This document shows positions 1 through 5,845 of a stretch of 6,523 bases of DNA, in pieces. Numbering within the stretch: the stretch's first letter is position 1; the number at the start of each line of letters is the position of its first letter. The stretch is from JBAZYZ01 sp041659085. Lineage in GTDB: Bacteria > Patescibacteriota > Minisyncoccia > Phycocordibacterales > VMEP01. The position numbers were made by a program, and so were the translations under genes. The stretch spans positions 1 to 6,523 of the forward strand of contig JBAZYZ010000027.1 of NCBI GenBank assembly GCA_041659085.1, in the 5' to 3' direction. The notes beneath the pieces are model-generated. The model did not search any database. It saw nothing but the letters and a program-made list of their open reading frames with translations, and was not told the DNA's origin.

Positions 1-1791
1 ACCATTTGCAACACTCGACGGAATTTTACCCTTCAAAGTATACGTACCCTTTCCAATTGGGAAGGTTACAGTATCTGTGAAAGTAACAGTACAACCGTTT
101 GTACAAGTCACAGCTTCGTCAGCCGGTCCGGCAACAATGTTGCCGTTCGGGCCGTAAAGCGAGATGTTTGTAATGACGCCTGATGCCCCGGTAAATCCGG
201 TTGAGGTCGCGAAGGTGAACGGAATAGACTGAACCGAAATCGGCTCACCCTTTATGTCCACATCAAACCCTCCCAAAACCTGATTCGGAACGTTCACGGC
301 AATGTTCTGAGCCGGAACTGAAACTGATTTCTGGATTGAAGTTGCAGAACCTGCGGAAATGTTTATAACAGAACCGCTAAAGAATGGGGTACCTGCGGTG
401 AACTGAGAACCAGCACCAGCTGTACCATTCTGTGACTGTGTTGCTGTGATGCCATATCCGTAAGTCTCACCGCTTACAGCAACGTCAGTAGCTTTGTAGA
501 TGTCAAACTGGACAGTTCTACCAGCTGAGCTCGCGCCGACAACGTCAGCCTGAACGTAGAAATCCTTGGAAAGACCCTTGTCAATGACAAGACCTGATCC
601 GAAGACTGCTGTGTAGTACTTGCCGTCTGACGAAACTGTCGTCGGATAAGCTGTGCCGTCAACGTAGGTCATAACGTTCGCCAAGTCATTTGAACCGGCG
701 GAACCTGTCTGATTCCAGCGAAGTGTCCTGACGCGAACCTGCTCTGCCGAGCCTGCGGTGATGCGGACACCAGCCATGCGGTAATTTGTCGTACCGATGT
801 TCTGTGTCTGGTTACCATTCGGGTCATACGATGATACCGCCATCTGGGCCGTACCAATCGTAAGTGTTGAGTTGATGGTATTCATCGCGCCAACAATCGG
901 GAGAGAACCTGAAACTGTGCCGTTCGTGTTGACCGCGTCAACCTGCAACGCTACAACCTGACCAGCGTAGCTAAGCAAAGTTGCGGCTGTTGCCATGTTG
1001 CCCGCGATTGTCATCGTGCGGGAAGTTCCCGCTCTCACTGTGAACGGATCACCGACTGTAACCTGATGCTTCGAATTCAAAGTCTTTGCAATACCGAGCT
1101 GCACGCCGTTCTCATCCAAGAGAACAACGCCAGCGAATACGGCGTCAACTGCAGGACCGACTCTTTCAACCGTGACACCACTGACAGTAACATCAGAGGA
1201 ACCTGCGGTGAAAGTCACTCTCGTGAAAGGAACGCGAGCTGAACCTCCGACTGCCAAGCCGTTTGAAGGCTGCGTGGCTGCCGCGACTGAGAGAGCTCCA
1301 CTTGTCGTAGGAACTGTCGTGGTCGTAGTAGTACACGGCTGTCCAGTTGTTGCACTGAACGCGGCGCCGGGAGCACAACCTGCTCCTCCTGTCGTAGTCG
1401 TGGTAACGACTACTCCATTCGCGAATGCGCGAGACGATGAACCAAAGAATCCTGTACCGTAGGTAAGTCCTACCGGAGTCAAGATAGCAGAAGCATTTTT
1501 ATTCTGCCACTTAATAACAGATGCTTTGGTTTTTGCGCCAAAGTAACTTGTTTCGTTACCAGGTGAACCTGCTCCTGTTGAGGATACCTGAGTGTCAGAA
1601 CTTGAGTTCAACAGCTTCTGAAGCTGCATAACATCAGCGCCTGACATTCCCAACTTCAACGTTCTCGTGAAGTTGTAGGTGTCTGCATTTGCGATGGAAA
1701 CAGTCGTAACGCCGACAAGCACCGCCACAAGAGCGATACCAACGACGCCTAAGACTGCAATCGCCAATTTATTTCTTAAAATATTACTCAT
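1..1791 (-). CDS. Exported peptidoglycan-binding, beta-repeat surface (S-layer-like) protein, 3' end cut by window
   Basis: An uninterrupted frame of 597 codons runs from ATG at 1791-1789 to the left edge with no stop, so the C-terminus is missing. An in-frame TAG at 1806-1804 makes this ATG the only plausible start; AGAAG (1801-1805) lies 10 bases upstream as a weak ribosome site. Residues 9-33 are hydrophobic and followed by A34-N35-A36, a signal peptidase I motif. Residues 41-99 match PG_binding_1: LKLGMSGADVMQLQKLL near 45-61 and FGAKTKASVIKWQ at 84-96. A Thr-rich linker (130-163) contains C139 and C153. Three beta-rich repeats follow, at about 170-265, 310-440 and 465-597; the first two carry an (F/I)TAGS core at 194-198 and 344-348. 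A CTNGC pair sits at 563-567. Family knowledge: such proteins attach to the wall and often form S-layers or surface appendages. The S-layer role is inferred; an adhesin or pilus-like filament protein is possible. Confidence 0.93.
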   Translation of the reverse strand, partial: MSNILRNKLAIAVLGVVGIALVAVLVGVTTVSIANADTYNFTRTLKLGMSGADVMQLQKLLNSSSDTQVSSTGAGSPGNETSYFGAKTKASVIKWQNKNASAILTPVGLTYGTGFFGSSSRAFANGVVVTTTTTGGAGCAPGAAFSATTGQPCTTTTTTVPTTSGALSVAAATQPSNGLAVGGSARVPFTRVTFTAGSSDVTVSGVTVERVGPAVDAVFAGVVLLDENGVQLGIAKTLNSKHQVTVGDPFTVRAGTSRTMTIAGNMATAATLLSYAGQVVALQVDAVNTNGTVSGSLPIVGAMNTINSTLTIGTAQMAVSSYDPNGNQTQNIGTTNYRMAGVRITAGSAEQVRVRTLRWNQTGSAGSNDLANVMTYVDGTAYPTTVSSDGKYYTAVFGSGLVIDKGLSKDFYVQADVVGASSAGRTVQFDIYKATDVAVSGETYGYGITATQSQNGTAGAGSQFTAGTPFFSGSVINISAGSATSIQKSVSVPAQNIAVNVPNQVLGGFDVDIKGEPISVQSIPFTFATSTGFTGASGVITNISLYGPNGNIVAGPADEAVTCTNGCTVTFTDTVTFPIGKGTYTLKGKIPSSVANG

Positions 1792-1912
1792 AAATATATT
1801 CTTCTAAACTAATAATCCCAACCTACGGTAAACCCATAGTATCGGAACCATGTCGCGCGAATTAATTAGGTTCGACATTTATCTAATGTGTTTCGCGCTT
1901 TATAACCTTCAT

Positions 1913-1944
1913 CCCGCCTGTCCTGCTTGCGCAGGACAGGCGGG
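1913..1944. repeat. Perfect 14-bp GC-rich hairpin, REP-like
   Basis: Arms 1913-1926 (CCCGCCTGTCCTGC) and 1931-1944 are exact reverse complements around the 4-base loop TTGC. Neither strand shows a proper T-tract after the stem: plus continues TTCGTTAACA and minus continues ATGAAGGTTA. An intrinsic terminator is therefore unlikely. Its high GC contrasts with the AT-richer spacer. It resembles REP-type interspersed palindromes. If the upstream promoter candidate for the surface-protein gene is real, this hairpin would lie in that gene's 5' leader. Confidence 0.9.
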
Positions 1945-2079
1945 TTCGTTAACAATTTTAATGCGCCTTAATCTTCCGTTGGCCGCGCGTTTTCATCCAC
2001 CACTGAATTTGTCGTCTATTCAATTGTCAGAGAGCTTCATCCGTTCCAACCGTAATCGCAAGCCATAACAAACCAAATC

Positions 2080-2105
2080 CAATAAATGCTAAAACACATT
2101 TATTG
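2080..2105. repeat. 9-bp AT-rich hairpin
   Basis: CAATAAATG (2080-2088) and CATTTATTG (2097-2105) are perfect reverse complements with the 8-base loop CTAAAACA. On the minus strand it begins about 7 bases after the transcription start predicted from the -10 candidate at 2119-2124. It could therefore be a 5'-terminal stem-loop of the surface-protein mRNA. The stem is AT-only apart from its ends, so a weak structure or chance is also possible. Confidence 0.6.
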
Positions 2106-2118
2106 AAAGCTATTGGCT

Positions 2119-2124
2119 ATTATA
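2119..2124 (-). promoter_or_regulatory. Possible -10 box for the surface-protein gene
   Basis: The minus strand reads exactly TATAAT here. The best upstream -35 is only TTGGGT with a 19-base spacer, so the assignment is weak. Transcription would start near 2112 and give a leader of about 320 bases. A closer alternative is TACTAT on the minus strand at 1836-1841, also without a good -35. I cannot choose between them from sequence alone. Confidence 0.35.
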
Positions 2125-2152
2125 GTACATTTGCGAGTAAGTAACCCAATAC

Positions 2153-2217
2153 TGTATGTGGATAACTTAAAAGTCTATGGTTTAAGCCATCTTTCCTTCA
2201 AAGTTATCGCACATACA
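2153..2217. repeat. Nested cruciform with 16-bp outer stem
   Basis: Left arm 2153-2168 pairs with 2201-2217 over 16 base pairs, interrupted only by a bulged G at 2209. The 32-base interior holds a second small hairpin, ATGG (2177-2180) with CCAT (2187-2190) around TTTAAG. No T-tract follows on either strand. The architecture (long outer stem, about 32-base interior with a mini-hairpin) matches the neighbouring element at 2247-2319, though the sequence differs. Confidence 0.8.
2157..2165 (-). promoter_or_regulatory. Exact consensus DnaA box
   Basis: The plus strand reads TGTGGATAA, the exact reverse complement of the strong DnaA box TTATCCACA. It lies in the left arm of the cruciform at 2153-2217. 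The right arm would supply a second, oppositely oriented box but is broken by the extra G at 2209 (TTATCGCACA). Only one intact box is seen and dnaA is not in the window, so an origin is not claimed. A regulatory DnaA site or chance are alternatives. Confidence 0.5.
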
Positions 2218-2246
2218 TGATATCCAAAAATGAGGGTAAAGTCAAT

Positions 2247-2319
2247 TCCGGTAGTGGTTTTGGCAAGATAAGCCACGGCTCCGGCTTACAAGCTCCGTAT
2301 TGGCAAAATCACTACCGGA
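2247..2319. repeat. Nested cruciform with 20-base outer arms
   Basis: Arms 2247-2266 and 2300-2319 pair at 19 of 20 positions, including one G-T wobble (2257/2309), with a single G-G mismatch (2263/2303). The 33-base interior contains TAAGCC (2269-2274) paired with GGCTTA (2283-2288). It lies about 60 bases past the stop codon of the winged-helix gene in that gene's direction, so it could be a 3' UTR structure. No U-tract follows directly on either strand, so it is not a classical terminator. Confidence 0.85.
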
Positions 2320-2328
2320 CTCTACCCC

Positions 2329-2361
2329 GTAGTAAGCCCCGGTTTTACAAGGCTCCACTAC
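2329..2361. repeat. Imperfect hairpin related to the 2247-2319 element
   Basis: GTAGT (2329-2333) pairs with ACTAC (2357-2361), and AGCC (2335-2338) pairs with GGCT (2351-2354). A small internal loop (A2334 opposite C2355-C2356) separates the two stems, and the terminal loop is 12 bases. Bases 2336-2356 align with 2278-2296 of the neighbouring cruciform (shared core CCGG, then TTACAAG and CTCC), and CCACTACC (2355-2362) repeats its arm motif. The two look like diverged copies of one element. The hairpin begins 19 bases after the stop codon of the minus-strand gene. Confidence 0.65.
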
Positions 2362-2379
2362 CTAGGTCAATCAGACAGA

Positions 2380-3255
2380 CTAGTTCAGCGAGTACCTGCT
2401 CCACCTTTTTTCCCCTTCTTTCTTAAGGACACCGCTTGCCACCATAGACAGGAGTTCACGCTGTATCGTTTTTTCACTACAGCCCGGAACAGTCTCCGAA
2501 ATGTCCTTTATAGTCACGTCTTTTTTCTTTTTTAAAATTTTGAGTATACCTTCACGGCGTTTATTCTTAGTCTGTATTGATTGGATATTTCTTTGGACCA
2601 TCTGGATTTCCGTGGATGATCCAATCTTAAGTTTAGGCATAAAAGACAGACGAGTATCAATATTGTCCTTTATAGTATTCTGTCCTTTATGTTCTTCAGC
2701 CCGGGGAATCATCGCATCACTCTGCCCGGGGGGAGCGGGAATCATTTTGTCTCCGGCAAAAAATTCTTCTCTAAGGGTGAATGCGCTTCCAACCGAACCT
2801 CTGACTTCGTCCACAGAGCTTATAAGCCACTTTAAATTTGAGTATTCGGAACGCAAAATAGCGTAATTCATACCCGAAACAAAGCCCACAGAAGACGCCA
2901 CACCAAGCAACCCGCACAGCTCATCAGTGACAGAAATAACCTGTCTGTAAAGGAAGGCCCTTTCACTCCATAAGGCGTTGTTCGCAACGTGTATGTCCGA
3001 TAAAAAATCCAAGACACATTCCTTAATTTTTGTCCTTATCGGGTCCGTCAAAGGGATGAGGTCGGTAACCATATAGGTCGCCGTGGCAAGTTTCTCTGCC
3101 TTAGACAAGATAGGACCCGTTTTATCTTCCGCGTTGTTTCCGTCTTTATCTTCAGTCATATTTCGGGGAAATCCGGGATCATTATTTACACCACCATATA
3201 TGTCATGTCCTTTTGTTTCAACGTCTTTTTGAGTTATGTCCTTTTGCTGTTCCAT
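2380..3255 (-). CDS. Hypothetical protein with C-terminal DeoR-like winged helix, probable DNA-binding regulator
   Basis: The frame encodes 291 residues from ATG at 3255-3253 to TAG at 2382-2380. An in-frame TAA at 3288-3286 leaves no other ATG. The ribosome site is weak (AGAAAAAGA just upstream). Residues 1-46 are polar and probably disordered. Residues 48-165 form a mostly helical region with KAEKLATATYMVTDL at 52-66, which I recall from Parcubacteria hypothetical proteins but cannot name. A Pro-rich linker (172-185) and a charged stretch follow. Residues 231-291 look like a winged helix: RREGILKIL (233-241), TIKDISETV (248-256), recognition helix SEKTIQRELLSMV (260-272), then a wing ending in RYSL. 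There is no signal peptide or membrane segment, so it is cytosolic. It is divergent from ftsK and has its own strong promoter. The lack of a sensor domain means the ligand is unknown. A role in controlling itself or ftsK is inferred. Confidence 0.85.
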   Translation of the reverse strand: MEQQKDITQKDVETKGHDIYGGVNNDPGFPRNMTEDKDGNNAEDKTGPILSKAEKLATATYMVTDLIPLTDPIRTKIKECVLDFLSDIHVANNALWSERAFLYRQVISVTDELCGLLGVASSVGFVSGMNYAILRSEYSNLKWLISSVDEVRGSVGSAFTLREEFFAGDKMIPAPPGQSDAMIPRAEEHKGQNTIKDNIDTRLSFMPKLKIGSSTEIQMVQRNIQSIQTKNKRREGILKILKKKKDVTIKDISETVPGCSEKTIQRELLSMVASGVLKKEGEKRWSRYSLN

Positions 3256-3296
3256 AATGTCTTTTTCTAAATTAAGAGACGTCTTTTAACCAATAG

Positions 3297-3316
3297 TGTC
3301 CATTATATAGAGGACA
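3297..3316. promoter_or_regulatory. Dyad overlapping the -10 box, candidate operator
   Basis: TGTCC (3297-3301) and GGACA (3312-3316) are perfect inverted repeats separated by 10 bases, and the -10 box of the winged-helix gene (3302-3307) lies exactly between them. A dimeric regulator bound here would block RNA polymerase. The winged-helix protein encoded just downstream is the obvious candidate for autorepression, but this is inference; arms of 5 bases also arise by chance. Confidence 0.4.
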
Positions 3317-3329
3317 AATAATAAGTCAA
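3302..3329 (-). promoter_or_regulatory. Sigma-70 type promoter of the winged-helix gene
   Basis: On the minus strand, TTGACT (3329-3324) and TATAAT (3307-3302) are separated by 16 bases, matching the -35 at five of six positions and the -10 at all six. The start of transcription should fall near 3295, giving a leader of about 40 bases before the ATG at 3255. This is the best promoter in the window. Confidence 0.8.
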
Positions 3330-3334
3330 AGGCA

Positions 3335-3385
3335 TAAAACATTAAAAACAGGGACTACTTTCCAAGCTTAATTTTTTATGTTTTA
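3335..3385. repeat. AT-rich inverted repeat in the divergent spacer
   Basis: TAAAACATTAAAAA (3335-3348) and TTTTTTATGTTTTA (3372-3385) pair at 13 of 14 positions around a 23-base interior. It lies directly upstream of the -35 box of the winged-helix gene, where AT-rich UP elements occur. A terminator would make little sense here because the flanking genes diverge. AT-rich composition makes a chance origin fairly likely. Confidence 0.5.
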
Positions 3386-3505
3386 CGTTTCAAGTTATAA
3401 ACCGTAGGGCAAGCCCAGCATCCGTTTTTGAACTCACTTCGTTCGTCCAGTTTCGCAGCAGAACCGCGAGATATTTATCTTTTGTTTCCGTCGTCAGTCG
3501 GACGT

Positions 3506-3529
3506 TGTGTGAACGAGTACGTTCACACA
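3506..3529. repeat. 10-bp perfect hairpin upstream of ftsK
   Basis: TGTGTGAACG (3506-3515) and CGTTCACACA (3520-3529) are exact reverse complements around the loop AGTA. It lies about 40 bases upstream of the ftsK -10 box. Embedded is GAAC-N6-GTTC, reminiscent of Gram-positive SOS boxes but with the wrong spacing (N4 expected). It may be an operator or part of an interspersed element. Confidence 0.65.
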
Positions 3530-3568
3530 CACTCCTCGCTAGCCGAAATAAATTTTATGGTTCAATTA

Positions 3569-3577
3569 TGCTATAAT
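3569..3577 (+). promoter_or_regulatory. ftsK: Extended -10 promoter of ftsK
   Basis: TGCTATAAT is a perfect extended -10 element (TG-N-TATAAT). No good -35 is seen (TAAATT at the expected place), as is normal for extended -10 promoters. The predicted start near 3584 leaves only about 6 bases before the ATG at 3590. This supports that ATG and suggests a nearly leaderless mRNA. The -10 also lies in a small palindrome, AATTAT-GCT-ATAATT (3564-3578). Confidence 0.7.
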
Positions 3578-3589
3578 TTCCAAAACGTC

Positions 3590-5845
3590 ATGGCAAAAAA
3601 AGGAAAAAGGGGTAATCACAATATCTCTTCAAAAGAAAACTCAATAAAGAAGATATCAATCAATACCGGATTCTCAGAACTAAAGGAAGAAACCAGGCAC
3701 GGGGTTTTCTCGATTATCTTTTTTGTCATCGCTTTATTCTTTATTCTCGCTTCCCTGGACAAAGCCGGGCCAGTCGGCAATACCTTGTATGAAATACTGA
3801 CGCGCATGTTTGGTGTCGGATATTTCCTCGCCCCCACTCTTTTCATCCTTCTTGCTGTTTCATTTCTGCGCGGAGGGAGGCCGCATTTTGTCGCTTCAAA
3901 CTTTTTCGGCTCAGTGGTTTTTCTGTTATCCGGGCTGGGGCTGATTCACCTCTCTTTCTCAAACGGCGCAAATGACGCGGGAGGGATTGTAGGGAAGGCT
4001 GTTGTCTATCCTTTCTTATCTTTCTTTGGCGAAGTGTACTCCTTTATATTTCTTTCAGCCCTTTTTATTATCTCAATAATAGTGATGTTTGACGCGAGAC
4101 CAAAGCTTGAACACTTCGCTTTCTGGAGATGGTTAGGGAAAGAGAGTGACGAGGAGGAACCGGAGGAAGAAGATGAGACATCAGACGGGCCGTATGACGA
4201 GATCGAAGAGGAGGAAGCCCCCGCAACAAAAGAGCCGGTACTGGCAAAAATGCTGGGTGGAGACAGAAAGAAAAAAGAAATCCTGCCGGCGGCTGAAGAA
4301 ATATTCATTAAACCAAGCGGACTCCGCATGCTTGCCGAAGAATTCTCCCCTCCCCCTCTTTCACTCCTTGAGAAAGATAAGGGGAAACCCGGTGTCGGCG
4401 ACATAAAAGCAAACGCCAATATTATAAAAAGGACTCTTCAGAATTTCGGCATTGATGTGGAGATGGACGAGATATCCATCGGGCCTACCGTTACCCGCTA
4501 CGCTCTCAAGCCAGCCGAAGGAGTAAAACTTTCACGCATCGTCGGACTGCAAAATGATCTGGCGCTTGCCCTGGCCGCGCATCCCATCCGCATAGAGGCC
4601 CCCATACCGGGAAAATCTTTGGTTGGCATAGAAATACCTAACACCACAAAAGCGACCGTCGGGTTGGCCAGCCTGTTTGGAGATGACAAGTTTTCGCAGA
4701 GCGGAAAACCGCTCTTGGTGGCTCTCGGCAGGGGGGTGTCGGGCAAAGCCAATTTCGGCAATGTCGCCAAGATGCCTCACCTTCTCATAGCCGGAACCAC
4801 GGGCTCAGGAAAATCAGTTACCATACATACCCTTATCACTTCCCTCCTCTACAGAAGTTCACCGGAAGACCTAAAGATGATATTGGTAGACCCGAAACGC
4901 GTAGAACTCACCCTCTACAACAAAATCCCGCACCTACTGACACCGGTAATCACCGACGCCAAGAAAGCCATACTGGCGCTTAAATGGGCCGCCAAAGAAA
5001 TGGACCGGCGATACGATATTTTGGAAGCCGAGACCGTGAGAGACATAGGGTCTTATCATGAAAACGTGGTGGTGCCGGCTTACCAAGCCGCCATATCCAA
5101 AAAAGGTAAGGGCGAGGAGTTTACCGAACTGCCGGAGAAGATGCCTTATATAGTAATAGTAATTGACGAGCTAGCCGACATTATGGCGACATACCCCAGA
5201 GAATTGGAGTCGGCCATCGTTCGCCTCGCCCAAATGAGCCGGGCCGTCGGAATCCATCTAATCGTCTCCACTCAAAGACCGAGCGTTAACGTCATTACCG
5301 GGCTCATAAAGGCCAATATCCCCTCCCGCCTGGCTCTTCAGGTGTCTTCCCAGATAGATTCCCGCACCATTTTGGACACAGGCGGAGCGGAAAAACTCCT
5401 GGGCGCCGGAGACATGCTGTATTTGTCGGGCGACATGTCCAAACCGGAACGCATGCAATCGGCTTACATTACCGAGGACGAGGTCAAGAGGGTGGTTAAA
5501 TTCCTGGCTGACCGCTACCGAGATATGCTGCCTGACGAAATAGACATCTCAAACGGAACCGTCTCGGTCAACAAATCAATCTTTGAATCTTCAGTTGACG
5601 ACGAGGAGCTTCCAGATGACGATGACCTCTACGAGGACGCAAGAGAGGCGGTCGTAAAAGCAGGCAAAGCGTCGTCATCGTATCTCCAGCGCAAACTGAA
5701 AGTCGGCTATGCCAGAGCGGCGCGCCTTATCGATATGCTTGAAGAAAGGGGGGTTATCGGTCCGGGCGACGGAGCCAAGCCAAGAGAAGTCATGATTAAA
5801 GACGAAATCGGAGCGACTGACGAGACAGAAGAAGACGCAGTATGA
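3590..5845 (+). CDS. ftsK: DNA translocase FtsK
   Basis: This 751-residue FtsK/SpoIIIE translocase is a septal, membrane-anchored ATPase that pumps chromosomal DNA during division and activates dimer resolution. Four membrane segments lie near residues 38-56, 75-93, 102-122 and 150-167. A very acidic linker (185-211) replaces the long linker of E. coli FtsK. The alpha domain covers about 274-350. The RecA-like motor has Walker A GTTGSGKS (402-409), LVDPKRVELTLYN (432-444), Walker B IVIVIDE (521-527, D526/E527), STQRPS (560-565) and the family segment QIDSRTILD (588-596). The gamma winged-helix domain, which in the family reads DNA polarity signals, spans about 681-740. Start choice: ATG at 3590 (MAKKGKRG) follows the promoter. 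In-frame ATGs at 3428 and 3557 lie upstream of or across that promoter and add unconvincing sequence. No Shine-Dalgarno sequence is visible. The TGA stop overlaps the next gene by ATGA. Confidence 0.97.
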   Translation: MAKKGKRGNHNISSKENSIKKISINTGFSELKEETRHGVFSIIFFVIALFFILASLDKAGPVGNTLYEILTRMFGVGYFLAPTLFILLAVSFLRGGRPHFVASNFFGSVVFLLSGLGLIHLSFSNGANDAGGIVGKAVVYPFLSFFGEVYSFIFLSALFIISIIVMFDARPKLEHFAFWRWLGKESDEEEPEEEDETSDGPYDEIEEEEAPATKEPVLAKMLGGDRKKKEILPAAEEIFIKPSGLRMLAEEFSPPPLSLLEKDKGKPGVGDIKANANIIKRTLQNFGIDVEMDEISIGPTVTRYALKPAEGVKLSRIVGLQNDLALALAAHPIRIEAPIPGKSLVGIEIPNTTKATVGLASLFGDDKFSQSGKPLLVALGRGVSGKANFGNVAKMPHLLIAGTTGSGKSVTIHTLITSLLYRSSPEDLKMILVDPKRVELTLYNKIPHLLTPVITDAKKAILALKWAAKEMDRRYDILEAETVRDIGSYHENVVVPAYQAAISKKGKGEEFTELPEKMPYIVIVIDELADIMATYPRELESAIVRLAQMSRAVGIHLIVSTQRPSVNVITGLIKANIPSRLALQVSSQIDSRTILDTGGAEKLLGAGDMLYLSGDMSKPERMQSAYITEDEVKRVVKFLADRYRDMLPDEIDISNGTVSVNKSIFESSVDDEELPDDDDLYEDAREAVVKAGKASSSYLQRKLKVGYARAARLIDMLEERGVIGPGDGAKPREVMIKDEIGATDETEEDAV

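Larger units (their letters stand above)
1792..2379. other. Gene-free spacer rich in inverted repeats
   Basis: This 588-base stretch separates the 3' end of the winged-helix gene from the start of the surface-protein gene, both on the minus strand. The open frames across it (1850-2068 and 2217-2426, plus strand) look spurious: they have low-complexity, repeat-derived translations, lack ribosome sites, and the second runs into the end of the neighbouring gene. What it does hold is at least five inverted repeats between 1913 and 2361, one exact DnaA box and a possible minus-strand -10 box, all listed separately. No tRNA or rRNA is visible. Confidence 0.8.
3256..3589. other. Divergent spacer between the winged-helix gene and ftsK
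   Basis: These 334 bases contain the minus-strand promoter, its dyad and an AT-rich inverted repeat on the left, and a 10-bp hairpin plus the ftsK promoter on the right. An in-frame ATG at 3428 could extend ftsK by 54 residues, but that stretch reads as low-quality coding sequence, carries the hairpin and the promoter, and has no family resemblance. I treat it as non-coding. Nothing recognisable as an RNA gene is present. Confidence 0.75.

Noticed and set aside
1172..1462. 96-residue plus-strand open frame rich in Val and Thr/Pro
   Set aside because: It is the antisense shadow of the Thr-rich linker and first repeat of the surface-protein gene.
1850..2068. 72-residue plus-strand open frame
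   Set aside because: It spans the GC-rich palindrome, has no ribosome site and gives a Cys/Pro/Ala repeat-derived peptide.
1911..2361. CRISPR array or integron attC sites
   Set aside because: The repeats are palindromes of different sequence without regular direct-repeat/spacer periodicity, and no attC core motifs (RYYYAAC/GTTRRRY) frame them.
2217..2426. 69-residue plus-strand open frame
   Set aside because: It is made of the cruciform repeats and overlaps the C-terminal end of the winged-helix gene on the other strand.
2501..2866. 121-residue plus-strand open frame
   Set aside because: Antisense to the winged-helix gene, which has the promoter and recognisable domain.
3407..3429. Terminator: GGGC-AA-GCCC followed by TTTTT
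   Set aside because: A 4-bp stem with a 2-base loop cannot form well, the T-run is 7 bases away, and no plus-strand gene ends here.
3511..3524. SOS/LexA box (GAAC...GTTC)
   Set aside because: The half-sites are 6 bases apart instead of 4, and they sit in the stem of a longer hairpin.
3564..3578. dif/XerCD site near ftsK
   Set aside because: AATTAT-GCT-ATAATT is a palindrome but lacks two 11-base arms with a 6-8 base centre; it is better explained as part of the promoter.
3428..3589. 54-residue N-terminal extension of FtsK
   Set aside because: It contains the hairpin and a perfect extended -10 promoter, has no ribosome site, and its residues look like translated non-coding DNA; MAKKGKRG at 3590 is a typical basic FtsK start.
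4006..4419. Ser-rich minus-strand open frame of 137 residues
   Set aside because: Antisense of the acidic linker of FtsK.
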